Of a stretch of DNA of 64,000 nt, positions 47,034 through 55,511 are shown piece by piece (position 1 is the first letter of the stretch; each line of letters begins with the position of its first letter). The notes under the pieces are model-generated. The model worked only from the letters and a program-made list of their open reading frames with translations. It was not told the DNA's origin and did not search any database. The translations under genes and the position numbers were made by a program. Source of the stretch: Hydrogenophaga sp. PAMC20947. Lineage in GTDB: Bacteria; Pseudomonadota; Gammaproteobacteria; Burkholderiales; Burkholderiaceae_C. The stretch covers positions 3,534,001 to 3,598,000 of the forward strand of contig NZ_CP039252.1 of NCBI RefSeq assembly GCF_004795855.1, written 5' to 3'.

Positions 47034-47050
47034 CTGGCACGGGATATGCA
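47034..47050 (+). promoter_or_regulatory. amtB: sigma-54 promoter of amtB
   Basis: cTGGCACGggatATGCA matches the sigma-54 (RpoN) consensus TGGCACG-N4-TTGCA at every position but one, with correct GG-N10-GC spacing. It lies 33 bp before the amtB ATG and leaves room for the aagga ribosome binding site. This points to nitrogen-limitation control, probably through NtrC. No NtrC site was identified with confidence. Confidence 0.88.
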
Positions 47051-47082
47051 ACAAAACGTGCATCGTTGATAAGGACCACCCC

Positions 47083-48438
47083 ATGCACCAAAAACGGGAT
47101 AACACCCCGAGCCGCATTGCGCCCACTGGGCTCGCCGCCCTGCTTTCACTGGCCGCGCCAGGGAGCGCTGGCGCCACAGCGCTGACCGCCCCTGGCCTGG
47201 TGGACGCCAGCACGATCAACAGCGCCGACACGGCCTGGCTGATGGTCTCCACCGCCCTGGTGCTGCTCATGAGCCTGCCGGGTATCGCCCTGTTTTACGG
47301 CGGCATGGTCCGCCGCTTCAACGTGATCAACACCATGGCGAGCGTGGTGGGCATCGCGGCCGTGGTGAGTGTGCTGTGGTTTGGGCTGGCATATTCGCTG
47401 GCGTTCACCCCAGGCACCCATGCGCTGGGCGCCTGGATCGGCGGCCTTGAGCGCGCGGGCTTTGCCGGTCTGGACTATCTGGGCAGCAGTGGCCAGGTGG
47501 CGGTGAGCCATATCGCGCCGCTGATCCCTGAATCGGTGTTTGCCATGTTTCAACTGACCTTCGCGATCATCACGTGTGCGCTGGTGGTGGGCGCCTTGGT
47601 GGAGCGCATGCGTTTTGGTGCGCTACTGGTCTTTGCCAGCCTGTGGCTGCTGCTGGTGTACGCGCCCATTGCCCACTGGGTCTGGGAGCCGGGGGGCTGG
47701 CTGGCCCAGCTTGGTGTGCTCGATTTTGCGGGGGGCTCGGTGGTGCACATCAATGCAGGCGCTGCGGCCCTGGTGTGTGCCTATGCACTGGGCCCCCGCG
47801 AAGGTTATGGCCGCGAACCCTTCATGCCCTTCAACCTGGGACTGACCATGGCGGGCACGGGCTTGCTGTGGGTGGGCTGGTTTGGCTTCAATGCGGGCTC
47901 GGCACTGGCCGCCGATGGCCGTGCGGGTCTGGCTCTGGCCGTGACACACCTGGCCGCTGCGGCCGGCGCGCTGTCCTGGATGGCCGCAGAGTGGATCAGC
48001 CGGCGCCGCGCGTCCTTGCTGGGTCTGTGCTCGGGGGTGGTCGCCGGACTCGTCGCCATCACCCCCGCGGCGGGCTTCGTGAGCTTGCGCTCGGCCCTGT
48101 TGATCGGGCTGGTGGCCGGAGCGGCCTGTTACTGGGGCGCCACCGCCCTCAAACGCCGGCTCGGCGCCGACGACTCGCTGGACGTGTTTGGTGTGCACGG
48201 CGTGGGCGGTGTGGTGGGGGCGCTGATGACCGGTTGGCTGGCCGACCCGTTGATTTCGGGGGTCTCGGGCAGCGTGCTCACGCAGGCCATCGGCTGCCTG
48301 GTGGTGCTGGCCTACAGCCTGGTCATGACGGCGGTGGTGTTGTGGATCACGTCGCGACTGACCCGCCTGCGGGTGCGCGTGAGCGAGGAGCGCACTGGAC
48401 TGGATCTGGCCCTGCACAACGAGCAACTCAGCGGCTGA
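47083..48438 (+). CDS. amtB: ammonium transporter
   Basis: A 451-residue Amt/MEP/Rh protein with a signal-like start and 11 membrane helices. Family landmarks: FYGGMVRRFNVINTM, the conserved Asp and first pore His in DFAGGSVVHINAGAAAL, and the second pore His in DVFGVHGVGGVVGAL. It moves ammonium/ammonia across the inner membrane. A glnK gene, usual partner of amtB, is not adjacent: upstream is a Crp-type gene and downstream a short protein of unknown function. The sigma-54 promoter explains its independent expression. Confidence 0.96.
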   Translation: MHQKRDNTPSRIAPTGLAALLSLAAPGSAGATALTAPGLVDASTINSADTAWLMVSTALVLLMSLPGIALFYGGMVRRFNVINTMASVVGIAAVVSVLWFGLAYSLAFTPGTHALGAWIGGLERAGFAGLDYLGSSGQVAVSHIAPLIPESVFAMFQLTFAIITCALVVGALVERMRFGALLVFASLWLLLVYAPIAHWVWEPGGWLAQLGVLDFAGGSVVHINAGAAALVCAYALGPREGYGREPFMPFNLGLTMAGTGLLWVGWFGFNAGSALAADGRAGLALAVTHLAAAAGALSWMAAEWISRRRASLLGLCSGVVAGLVAITPAAGFVSLRSALLIGLVAGAACYWGATALKRRLGADDSLDVFGVHGVGGVVGALMTGWLADPLISGVSGSVLTQAIGCLVVLAYSLVMTAVVLWITSRLTRLRVRVSEERTGLDLALHNEQLSG

Positions 48439-48466
48439 GGCCAGCAGCTGCCACAGGACCCGCCCC

Positions 48467-48862
48467 ATGCCCAACCACAGCGAAGCCCTCGCCACTGCCG
48501 CCCACCTGCACGTGCTGCTGCGGCGCAAAACCGGCCGGGTCACCGACACCGAGTGGATGGCCAGCAACCCGGAGTACGCACTGGCCATGATCGAATTCAC
48601 GCGCAGCAAAGCCCACGGCGAAGCGCTCGCCGAGCTGCGGCCTTGGGCGGACAAACTGGAAGCCTTGATTCCGACCATGGGCGCCCGTGACCGCAAACCC
48701 CTGCTGGCGGCTGCGGTCGAACACTTCAAGACATCGGCAAGGGATGTTCAGGGCTCTGATCGAAAAACCCTGGACCACCGGGTCAGCGGTTTTCGCGAAT
48801 CCGGCTTGGGCAGGGGCACCACACCCACGGTCGACCAGCGCTACGTCGGTGGCATCCGCTGA
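48467..48862 (+). CDS. uncharacterised 131-residue protein downstream of amtB
   Basis: A small soluble protein starting 28 bp after amtB. The middle (LLRRKTGRVTDTEWMASNPEYALAMI) is predicted helical and charged, and the end (SGFRESGLGRGTTPTVDQRYVGGIR) is glycine and arginine rich. I do not recognise a family. It may be cotranscribed with amtB. The start could also be a downstream in-frame ATG. The tail-to-tail gap with the GMC oxidoreductase is 20 bp. Confidence 0.65.
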   Translation: MPNHSEALATAAHLHVLLRRKTGRVTDTEWMASNPEYALAMIEFTRSKAHGEALAELRPWADKLEALIPTMGARDRKPLLAAAVEHFKTSARDVQGSDRKTLDHRVSGFRESGLGRGTTPTVDQRYVGGIR

Positions 48863-48882
48863 GGTGCTGACCCAAGCGGCCT

Positions 48883-50556
48883 TCAATGACCGGCGACGAT
48901 CCAGCGCGCGGCCTTCTCCGCGATCATCAGCGTGGGACTGTTGGTATTGCCGCTGGTGATGGTGGGCATGACCCCCGCATCCACCACACGCAGCCCCGCC
49001 ACCCCGCGCACCCGCAGGTGGCTGTCGACCACGGCCAACGGGTCGTCGAGCCGTCCCATTCGGGTGGTGCCCACCGGGTGAAAAATGGTGCTGGCGATGT
49101 CGCCGGCCAGGCGCGCCAGCTCTTCGTCTGTCTGGAATTGCACTCCCGGCTTGAACTCCTCGGGCCGGTACTTCGCCAGGGCCGGCTGCGCCACGATGCG
49201 GCGGGTCACACGCAGGCTGTCGGCGGCTACCTGTCGGTCTTCCGGGGTGCTGAGGTAACAGGGCGCAATGGCAGGGGCCTCGTCCCAGCGCGGGCTTCGA
49301 ATGCGCACATGGCCCCGGCTCGTGGGATTGAGGTTGCACACGCTGGCGGTGAACGCCGGAAAACTGTGCAGCGGATCGCCAAAGGCGTCCAAGCTGAGCG
49401 GCTGCACGTGGTATTCCAGGTTGGCGTACGGCTGATCGGGGCTGCTGCGCGTGAAGGCGCCTAGCTGGCTGGGCGCCATGCTCATGGGGCCGGTGCGCTT
49501 GAGCGCGTACTCGAGGCCGATCATGGCCTTGCCCCACAGGGAGCTGGCCAATGTGTTGAGCGTTTTGGTACCCTGCACCTTGAACACTGTGCGGATCTGC
49601 AAATGGTCTTGCAGGTTGTCGCCCACGCCGGGCAAGTCCAGCGCCACTTCAATGCCATGCTCGCGCAGCAACCCGGCCGGGCCGATGCCGGAGAGTTGCA
49701 GGATTTGCGGTGAGTTCACAGCGCCAGCGCTGAGCACCACTTCGCACTCGGCCTTCACGTTCACCGGCTGTCCGCCCCGCATCAACACTGCCCCGGTGCA
49801 GCGCAGCGCGCCAGCCGCATCGCGCGCCAGCGTGAGCCGCTGGACCTGGGTTTCGGTCCACACCGTCAGATTGGGTCGACTCGCCACAGGGCGCAAGAAC
49901 GCCTTGGACGCGTTCCAGCGCCAGCCCGATTTCTGGTTGACTTCGAAGTAACCCACGCCCGCGTTGTCACCGGTGTTGAAGTCGCTGCTGGCGGGAATGC
50001 CCGCCTCCTGCGCGGCCAGGGCAAACGCGTCGAGCACGTCCCAGCGCAGGCGCTGCTTCTCAATGCGCCACTCACCGCCACTGCTCAGACTGGGGTGGCC
50101 ATGGTGCAAAGCCAGCCCCGGGTTGCTCATGCCTTCGCCTTGGGTATCGAGGCGGTAGTGGTTCTCGTGGGCCTTGAAGTCTTTCAGGCTGCTGGCCCAG
50201 TTCCAGGCGCTGTCGCCCGTGAGCTCAGCCCACTGGTCGTAATCGCGCGCCTGGCCCCGCATGTAGATCATGCCGTTGATGCTGGAGCAGCCACCCAGCG
50301 CCTTGCCACGCGGATAACGCAAGCGGCGCCCGTTGAGGCCTGCATCGGGCTCGGTCTGGTAGAGCCAGTCGGTGCGCGGGTTGCCGATGCAATACAGATA
50401 GCCCACCGGAATGTGGATCCAGTGGTAGTCGTCTTTGCGGCCAGCCTCAACCAGCAGCACACGTTTGTCGGGGTCAGCGCTCAGGCGGTTGGCCAGCAGG
50501 CAACCGGCCGTACCGGCGCCGATAACGATGTAGTCGAAGGTGGTGTCGTCGCTCAT
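48883..50556 (-). CDS. GMC-family FAD oxidoreductase (choline dehydrogenase-like)
   Basis: A 557-residue flavoprotein. The FAD-binding start is YIVIGAGTAGCLLANRLSAD with the glutamate in LLVEAG; GMC signature 1 covers RYPRGKALGGCSSINGMIYM, signature 2 is VLSAGAVNSPQILQLSGIG, and the catalytic His/Asn end is HPVGTTRMG and GNTNSPTLMIAEKAA. It oxidises an alcohol to an aldehyde or acid. Choline is possible but no betaine genes are near, and many such enzymes in Betaproteobacteria act on other alcohols. The DUF2007-type gene upstream overlaps its ATG. Confidence 0.92.
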   Translation of the reverse strand: MSDDTTFDYIVIGAGTAGCLLANRLSADPDKRVLLVEAGRKDDYHWIHIPVGYLYCIGNPRTDWLYQTEPDAGLNGRRLRYPRGKALGGCSSINGMIYMRGQARDYDQWAELTGDSAWNWASSLKDFKAHENHYRLDTQGEGMSNPGLALHHGHPSLSSGGEWRIEKQRLRWDVLDAFALAAQEAGIPASSDFNTGDNAGVGYFEVNQKSGWRWNASKAFLRPVASRPNLTVWTETQVQRLTLARDAAGALRCTGAVLMRGGQPVNVKAECEVVLSAGAVNSPQILQLSGIGPAGLLREHGIEVALDLPGVGDNLQDHLQIRTVFKVQGTKTLNTLASSLWGKAMIGLEYALKRTGPMSMAPSQLGAFTRSSPDQPYANLEYHVQPLSLDAFGDPLHSFPAFTASVCNLNPTSRGHVRIRSPRWDEAPAIAPCYLSTPEDRQVAADSLRVTRRIVAQPALAKYRPEEFKPGVQFQTDEELARLAGDIASTIFHPVGTTRMGRLDDPLAVVDSHLRVRGVAGLRVVDAGVMPTITSGNTNSPTLMIAEKAARWIVAGH

Positions 50557-50876
50557 GGTCTGTTGCTGGTGTCTGGATCGGTGGGGGCGTCGACCGAGGG
50601 CGGATCCTCGTCATCGGGCAACGCAAAGTCCCCGCGCTGGTAGGCGTCAACCAGTTTCTCAGCCTGGTCCATCAGCCGCTCAGGCACCATCACCCGCACA
50701 GGCACCGCGCCGGCCAGCAGGCTGTAAGTCTGCACCAGGTGCGCATCGGCCACCATGGCCGGCACACCGCCGGCCTGCAAACAGCCCCGCAGCAAAAAGG
50801 CCTCGGTGGGGCTGAAGAAGGTGACCAGGGTCTGCCAGTCACCGTCGGTGGGGTCGTAGGGGCTGTCGCCGTGCAT
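50553..50876 (-). CDS. DUF2007-type small protein
   Basis: A 107-residue protein with the DUF2007 pattern: TFFSPTEAFLLRGCLQAGGVPAMVADAH, then AGAVPVRVMVPERLMDQAEKLV. Proteins of this fold bind small regulators or metals and are often called putative signal-transducing proteins. The acidic proline-rich tail is not conserved. Its stop overlaps the GMC oxidoreductase ATG (ATGA), so the two are coupled. Confidence 0.8.
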   Translation of the reverse strand: MHGDSPYDPTDGDWQTLVTFFSPTEAFLLRGCLQAGGVPAMVADAHLVQTYSLLAGAVPVRVMVPERLMDQAEKLVDAYQRGDFALPDDEDPPSVDAPTDPDTSNRP

Positions 50877-51062
50877 GAAATGAGATCAGCGCCCAGGAAA
50901 GGCGCAACGGGTGGCTTGGCAGATAGGTGCGCACCTTCGGGAAAGCCTGGAAGGCCGGAAGGTGCGCCAGCGGCGTTTGGCCATTATTGCCTCAGCGTGC
51001 GCCTCGCACAATCGCCTGTGCAACGGTGGTCACAATGCACCACGTTCCTATTTCAACTCACC

Positions 51063-51650
51063 ATGCACGCATCACTACAAAACAACCAGTTCTTTGTCAA
51101 AGAACACGTCGGTCTGTTCAAGGCGGCCAACAACTACGACATCCATGACCCGGCCTCGCAACTCAAGGTGCTGGAGTGCCGTGAACCCGATCTGGGTATT
51201 TTCACCAAAATTTTCCGATTCACCGACTACAAGCGCATGACGCCGTTTTCGGTCGAGATCCGAACCCCGGAGGGCCAGCTGGTTTTGACGGTCAAGCGCG
51301 GCCTGTCGCTGATTTTGTCCACCGTGGACGTGCTGGATGAAAACAACCGGGTGGTGGGGCACTTCAAGCAAAAACTGTTTTCCATCGGGGGCAAGTTCGA
51401 CGTGCTCGATGCCCAGAAGCAGGTCGTTTGCACGCTGAGGGGTAAATGGACCAGCTGGGATTTCCGTTTTATGCGCGGTGAAGCCGAGCTGGCCAGCGTG
51501 ACCAAAAAGTGGATGGGTGTGGGCAAAGAGCTGTTCACTTCTGCGGACAACTATGTGCTGTCCATCGCCCCTTCGGTGGCCCCGAACGACCCCACCCGCC
51601 TTTTGATACTGGCGGCGGTGATGTGCATCGACATGGTGCTCAAGGAGTGA
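51063..51650 (+). CDS. LURP-one/phospholipid scramblase-like protein
   Basis: A 195-residue protein with the tubby-like beta-barrel pattern of the LURP-one/scramblase group: NQFFVKEHVGLFKAANNYDI, RTPEGQLVLTVKRGL, VLDENNRVVGHFKQK, FDVLDAQKQVVCTLRG, and a final hydrophobic helix TRLLILAAVMCIDMVL. Bacterial members have no settled function; membrane lipid interaction is likely. It is divergent from the DUF2007-type gene over 186 bp. The ATG at 51063 was chosen over longer in-frame starts because the family begins here. Confidence 0.82.
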   Translation: MHASLQNNQFFVKEHVGLFKAANNYDIHDPASQLKVLECREPDLGIFTKIFRFTDYKRMTPFSVEIRTPEGQLVLTVKRGLSLILSTVDVLDENNRVVGHFKQKLFSIGGKFDVLDAQKQVVCTLRGKWTSWDFRFMRGEAELASVTKKWMGVGKELFTSADNYVLSIAPSVAPNDPTRLLILAAVMCIDMVLKE

Positions 51651-51794
51651 TCGCTTGGCAGGCGATGAAGCGGTACGTTCGCCAGCCCATTGAATTTCAC
51701 ACTGACATCCGCGCAATCTGCTCCGGGTGGAGGCTTAGAGAATGGGTTTCCTGTGGTGGCCAAGGCCGTTGACAACGCCGTCGACGCTGCGGAC

Positions 51795-52658
51795 TCACCA
51801 TGAATGGGGGAAATCGTAGTCGGGGTCCATCACGCGCCCGGCCATCGCCGGCAGCATGTGGGCGATGAACACCTCGCCAATCCATTTGCGCTCGGTCGCT
51901 GCGGCCGCTGATTGACCTTCGGTCAGAAGCGTGAGGCTGGCGAACTGCGGAATGCCGAGCTCAAAACTGAGTCCCGGTGGCACATGCGGCGGGCGGGTCT
52001 TGCTGCCGGGCACGGCTGTGGTCTCCAGGCGCCATGCGCTGTGGAACCGGTCGAAGCTGCCCACCGTGCCGCTGCGCCAGGCATCGGCCACATACACATG
52101 CCAGGCGACGCCGGGCTCTTCGAGCACAAAGCCCCAGTCAAATTCGTAAACACCGGCGGGCTCTCCCTCGGCAAAAAGCTCCAGCTGCAAGACCTCTTCA
52201 AGGGTCGAAAACTCCCCGAACAGGGGCCCCGCCCCAGTGGGCTCGGCGGCCACGAAACGGCGCACGTGCTCAGGACTCACGCTGAACAGCGGCGTGGGTT
52301 CGTTCCAGGCGGGTTTGGCCCGGTTGAGCAGGCGCGAGGTGGCGTCCACGCTCTTTTGCGCGTTGATGCACCAATCCATGAACTGCTGGCGGCCGGCTTC
52401 GTGGGAGAGCTGCAGCAGCGTGGTTTCGAATTCCGTATCGTCCTTCAGGTGCCCGTCTTCGCGCAGGCGCAAGACGATGTCGAGCATGGAGTTGCGGGTG
52501 ACGTGCTCCAGGGTGTAGGCCAGATCGCCACCGGGGAAGTCCTGCATGGACCGCTGGATCCAGGCCATGGTTTCTTCGTGGCCGAGGCCTTCGGGCGCGC
52601 GGGGAATGTCGTGGAAAAGGGCTCTCAGCACCCGCACCGTATCCAAGTCGCTCGCCAT
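51795..52658 (-). CDS. uncharacterised 287-residue protein
   Basis: A soluble protein starting at the ATG 52658 (aggaga 10 bases upstream). The first 110 residues are helical (VLRALFHDIPRAPEGLGHEE, LDIVLRLREDGHLKDDTEFE). The rest is beta-rich with many Phe, Trp and Pro residues (YEFDWGFVLEEPGVAWHVYV, DRFHSAWRLETTAVPGS). No signal peptide or membrane segment. I do not recognise a family, and the neighbours give no hint. Confidence 0.72.
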   Translation of the reverse strand: MASDLDTVRVLRALFHDIPRAPEGLGHEETMAWIQRSMQDFPGGDLAYTLEHVTRNSMLDIVLRLREDGHLKDDTEFETTLLQLSHEAGRQQFMDWCINAQKSVDATSRLLNRAKPAWNEPTPLFSVSPEHVRRFVAAEPTGAGPLFGEFSTLEEVLQLELFAEGEPAGVYEFDWGFVLEEPGVAWHVYVADAWRSGTVGSFDRFHSAWRLETTAVPGSKTRPPHVPPGLSFELGIPQFASLTLLTEGQSAAAATERKWIGEVFIAHMLPAMAGRVMDPDYDFPHSW

Positions 52659-53115
52659 GTCCAAAGATTCTCCTGTGGTGAAGCCCCGCCAATGGAGTGG
52701 GGCCAGGGTGAATCATGCATGGTTTTTGAAAGGGTTTCCAGTTGTGACAGGCGCAAAGGGCCGTGGTTGCACAGTCCGGGTGTGCACGATCTCACGAGCG
52801 AGGGCTCTAAAAGGAAAAAGCGGACGCGCGTGGGACACCCACTTTGAAGGAGCAGCAGCCAGCGATCAGAGCGATTTCGGAGTCTTGGCGATCAAAGACC
52901 ACTGGGTGCTCACGCACCTTGTTGTGGGCATGAGCGTCTTTCAGCCAGGCGGTCTGGCCCTCTTCATTCAGAAGGGGTATCGCTTGCTGTCGGCGATGCA
53001 TGAGGTAGCCGGGAACCGGCCGGCCTTTGAACAGCCCATTCATGCCGTATTCCACAGGCGACCCTGGCATGAATGGGCGCAGCCGTTGCAAGCGGTTGCA
53101 CAATGGGGTACCCCG
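52659..53115. other. 457-bp spacer with a 13-bp inverted repeat upstream of the tyrosine phosphatase
   Basis: No confident gene. A 98-codon minus-strand frame (53103-52807, MCNRLQRLRPFMPGSPVEYG...) starts like an SRAP protein but the rest does not fit, and it has no clear ribosome binding site. An inverted repeat at 53034-53078 is described separately. The lower coding likeness suggests decayed sequence. Confidence 0.45.
53034..53078. repeat. perfect 13-bp inverted repeat, 19-bp loop
   Basis: GCCCATTCATGCC at 53034-53046 is repeated inverted at 53066-53078. The structure ends 38 bp before the start of the low-molecular-weight phosphatase gene. It could be a regulator site, an RNA hairpin or the remains of a mobile element end. 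Confidence 0.75.
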
Positions 53116-53658
53116 ATGAAAGTTGCTGCCCCTATGAAGTCAACCGTCCCCGACACCACCGCCCCCTACCGCGTTTTGTTTGTCTGCATGGGCAACATCT
53201 GTCGAAGCCCCACGGCCCACGGTGTGTTTGAGACGATGGTGGTTCGCGCTGGTCTGGGCAAACGGGTGCAGGTGGACTCAGCGGGCACGCACAGCTACCA
53301 CGCAGGCGCCACACCGGATGCGCGCAGCCAGGAACACGCGCTCAAACGCGGCTACGACCTGTCCGGCCAACGGGCGCGCCAGCTTCGCGCCAGCGACTTT
53401 GATGACTTTGATCTGGTGTTGGCCATGGACTGGGACAACCTGGCACTGGCGCAAGCCATGTGCCCGCCGCAACACGTGCGCAAGCTGCGCAGACTGGCCG
53501 AATTTTTCGAGCAGCACGACAGCGCCGTGGTGCCCGATCCCTACCTGGGGGGCACGCAGGGCTTCGAAGATGTGCTGGATCTGGTGGAGGACGGTTGCAC
53601 TGGCTTGCTGCGTCATGTGCAACAGCAACTGCGGGCGCCTTGGGCGGATCCGGAGTGA
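53116..53658 (+). CDS. low-molecular-weight protein-tyrosine phosphatase
   Basis: A 180-residue protein with the catalytic loop VLFVCMGNICRSPTAHG (nucleophile Cys and Arg of CxxxxxRS) and the general acid in VVPDPYLGGTQGFEDVL. It dephosphorylates tyrosine; in bacteria this often controls capsule kinases, but no exopolysaccharide genes are near. Starts at 53116 and 53134 are both possible; the first has ggggt upstream. The extra 15 or so residues before the fold are not conserved. Confidence 0.92.
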   Translation: MKVAAPMKSTVPDTTAPYRVLFVCMGNICRSPTAHGVFETMVVRAGLGKRVQVDSAGTHSYHAGATPDARSQEHALKRGYDLSGQRARQLRASDFDDFDLVLAMDWDNLALAQAMCPPQHVRKLRRLAEFFEQHDSAVVPDPYLGGTQGFEDVLDLVEDGCTGLLRHVQQQLRAPWADPE

Positions 53659-53777
53659 CTCCGGGCGGGCGGGTAGTTTCGTCAAGGCTGATCAGCCCTC
53701 TTCGGTTGGTGTGGTTGCGCCGCGCTCTTGTGGCCGGCGCAGTGGGTTGGTAGGCCTACAGTGAGCGTGCGCTTCCA

Positions 53778-53791
53778 TTGATCTCAATCAG
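53778..53791 (+). promoter_or_regulatory. FNR/ANR-type box upstream of the GlcG/HbpS gene
   Basis: TTGAT-ctca-ATCAG differs by one base from the FNR consensus TTGAT-N4-ATCAA. It is centred 89 bp before the GlcG/HbpS ATG, and a caaaat at 53812-53817 lies at about the right distance to serve as a -10 for a class II site. Confidence 0.65.
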
Positions 53792-53873
53792 TGTTGCGCA
53801 AGGCGGATTGCGCAAAATGGAAATCATGGGTCCTGCAATACCGCGGGGCACAGCATTTTCAGGAGACTCTCTC

Positions 53874-54374
53874 ATGCGCATGCGCCACTTCCTCATGGCT
53901 GCCGGACTGTCGATCGCCTTGCCCGCGATGGCCCAGACTGCATCCGGCACTTTTCAGATCAAGGTCCTGACGCCCGAAACCGCGCTGATGGCCGCGCAGG
54001 CCGCCATGGCCGCGTGCCGGGCGCAGGGATACCAAGTGGCGGTGGCGGTGGTGGACCGGTCCGGGCTGGCCCAGGTGTTCCTGCGGGACCGGTACGCCGG
54101 AGCGCACACCTTTGATGTGGCCATCAACAAAGCCTGGACGGCGGCGAGCTTTCGAACCCCCACGCTGGAGCTGGCGAACGAATCGCAGCCCGGCAAACCC
54201 ATGAGCGGCATCCGCAGCACCCCGCGCATGCTGGCGGTCGGCGGGGGCTTGGTGATCGAAGGTGCCGGTTCGGTTTTCGGGGGCATTGGCGTGTCGGGCG
54301 CGCCAGGCGGCGAGGCCGATGAGGCCTGCGCCCGCGCAGGGCTCGATGCGATTGCCGACAGAATCGAATTCTGA
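53874..54374 (+). CDS. secreted GlcG/HbpS family protein
   Basis: A 166-residue protein, start at 53874 with aggag 9 bases upstream. Signal peptide MRMRHFLMAAGLSIALPAMA (cleavage near AMAQ). The mature part has the GlcG/HbpS pattern: ALMAAQAAMAACRAQGYQVA, VAVVDRSGLAQVFLRDR, GAHTFDVAINKAWTAASF, and the glycine-rich VGGGLVIEGAGSVFGGIGVSGAPGG. HbpS binds heme in some bacteria and other members have unknown roles. It should be periplasmic. The upstream FNR-type box suggests low-oxygen expression. Confidence 0.88.
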   Translation: MRMRHFLMAAGLSIALPAMAQTASGTFQIKVLTPETALMAAQAAMAACRAQGYQVAVAVVDRSGLAQVFLRDRYAGAHTFDVAINKAWTAASFRTPTLELANESQPGKPMSGIRSTPRMLAVGGGLVIEGAGSVFGGIGVSGAPGGEADEACARAGLDAIADRIEF

Positions 54375-54446
54375 CGCTGGCGCGCTCTTCCGCTGACCGG
54401 GGCGGTTGCTTGTTTCAGGCGCGTGCCGGCAACGGGCGAGGCTGGT

Positions 54447-55391
54447 TCACACCACAGGACGTTGCTTGCCCGTCAAGCGGGCCACGGCCGGTGCGATCCA
54501 GCCATGGCCACTCACCAGCACGATACCCAGCAATACCGGGAACGAGCCCATCAGAAAACTGGGCTCGATGTGTTCGCCGAGCAACCAGGCCCCCAGCAAG
54601 ATGCCAAAGAGGGGCGTGAGGAACGAGAACACCCCCAGACGCGAGGCCATGTACTGGCGCAGCAGCCAGAACCAGACGAGGAAGCTCAGAAACGACACGA
54701 TCACGGTGTGGAACGCCAAGCTGGCCCAGACCGTGGGCGTCGGTTTGAGGTGGGCCTGCCCAGTGATCAGGGCGAGTCCCGTCAGGACGACAAAAGCCCC
54801 CAGCAACTGGTACATCAGCGTTTGGGAAGCGGGTGCGCGCGACAGGCTGCTGCTGCGAATCACCACCGTGGTCGCACCCCAGGCCGCGCCAGCCACCAGC
54901 CCCAGAAAGTCACCCCACAACACGTTGCTTGCGGCCGGAACAGCGCCCTGCTGGCGGCCGAAGAAGGCGATCGCCAGGCCCCCAAAAGCCAGCGAGATAC
55001 CGACCCATTGCAGGGGCGCGAGGCGTTCGGAAGGCAGCTTCATGTGAAGGCCGAGCGCAGCAAAGATGGGCGCCGTGTAGAGAAACACCACCATGTGGGC
55101 GGCGCTGGTGTGGTTCAAGCCCTCGCCCACCAGAAAGTACTCCAACGCAAACAGGGCACCGGCCAAGGCGCCAGGGCCCGCCGTGCCATCGGAGAAGCAC
55201 ATGCGCTCGCCGCGCCAGCGCATGAAGCCAGCCAACAGCAGCGCCGCCATGCCCGAGCGCAAAGCGATCTGGAACATGGGCGCGATGTCGTTGACCGTGT
55301 GCTTCAACACGATCTGCTGCAGGGCCCAGATCAGGCACAGAATCAGCATCAGGCCGATGGCGGTGGAGTCAAGGGATTTGCGGGTGTCCAT
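54447..55391 (-). CDS. DMT superfamily (EamA) transporter
   Basis: A 314-residue protein with ten membrane helices in two EamA repeats: the first from LMLILCLIWALQQIVLKHTV, the second from WGDFLGLVAGAAWGATTVVI. These proteins export small metabolites such as amino acids or nucleobases. It is divergent from an AraC-type regulator gene over 120 bp, which may control it. The substrate is unknown. Confidence 0.9.
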   Translation of the reverse strand: MDTRKSLDSTAIGLMLILCLIWALQQIVLKHTVNDIAPMFQIALRSGMAALLLAGFMRWRGERMCFSDGTAGPGALAGALFALEYFLVGEGLNHTSAAHMVVFLYTAPIFAALGLHMKLPSERLAPLQWVGISLAFGGLAIAFFGRQQGAVPAASNVLWGDFLGLVAGAAWGATTVVIRSSSLSRAPASQTLMYQLLGAFVVLTGLALITGQAHLKPTPTVWASLAFHTVIVSFLSFLVWFWLLRQYMASRLGVFSFLTPLFGILLGAWLLGEHIEPSFLMGSFPVLLGIVLVSGHGWIAPAVARLTGKQRPVV

Positions 55392-55511
55392 GGGGTGGTC
55401 TCAAGGTGTGACAGCGTTCTATGAGCCGATTGTGGGCTTGACCGGGGTGATGGATATAGTGTGATCCTGACATTCCATAGCCGCCAAGCGCCATTCACGA
55501 CCAGGCCCGCC

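Noticed and set aside
52807..53103. Minus-strand frame starting MCNRL, possible SRAP-family fragment
   Set aside because: Only the first few residues resemble SRAP proteins; the rest does not fit and there is no ribosome binding site.
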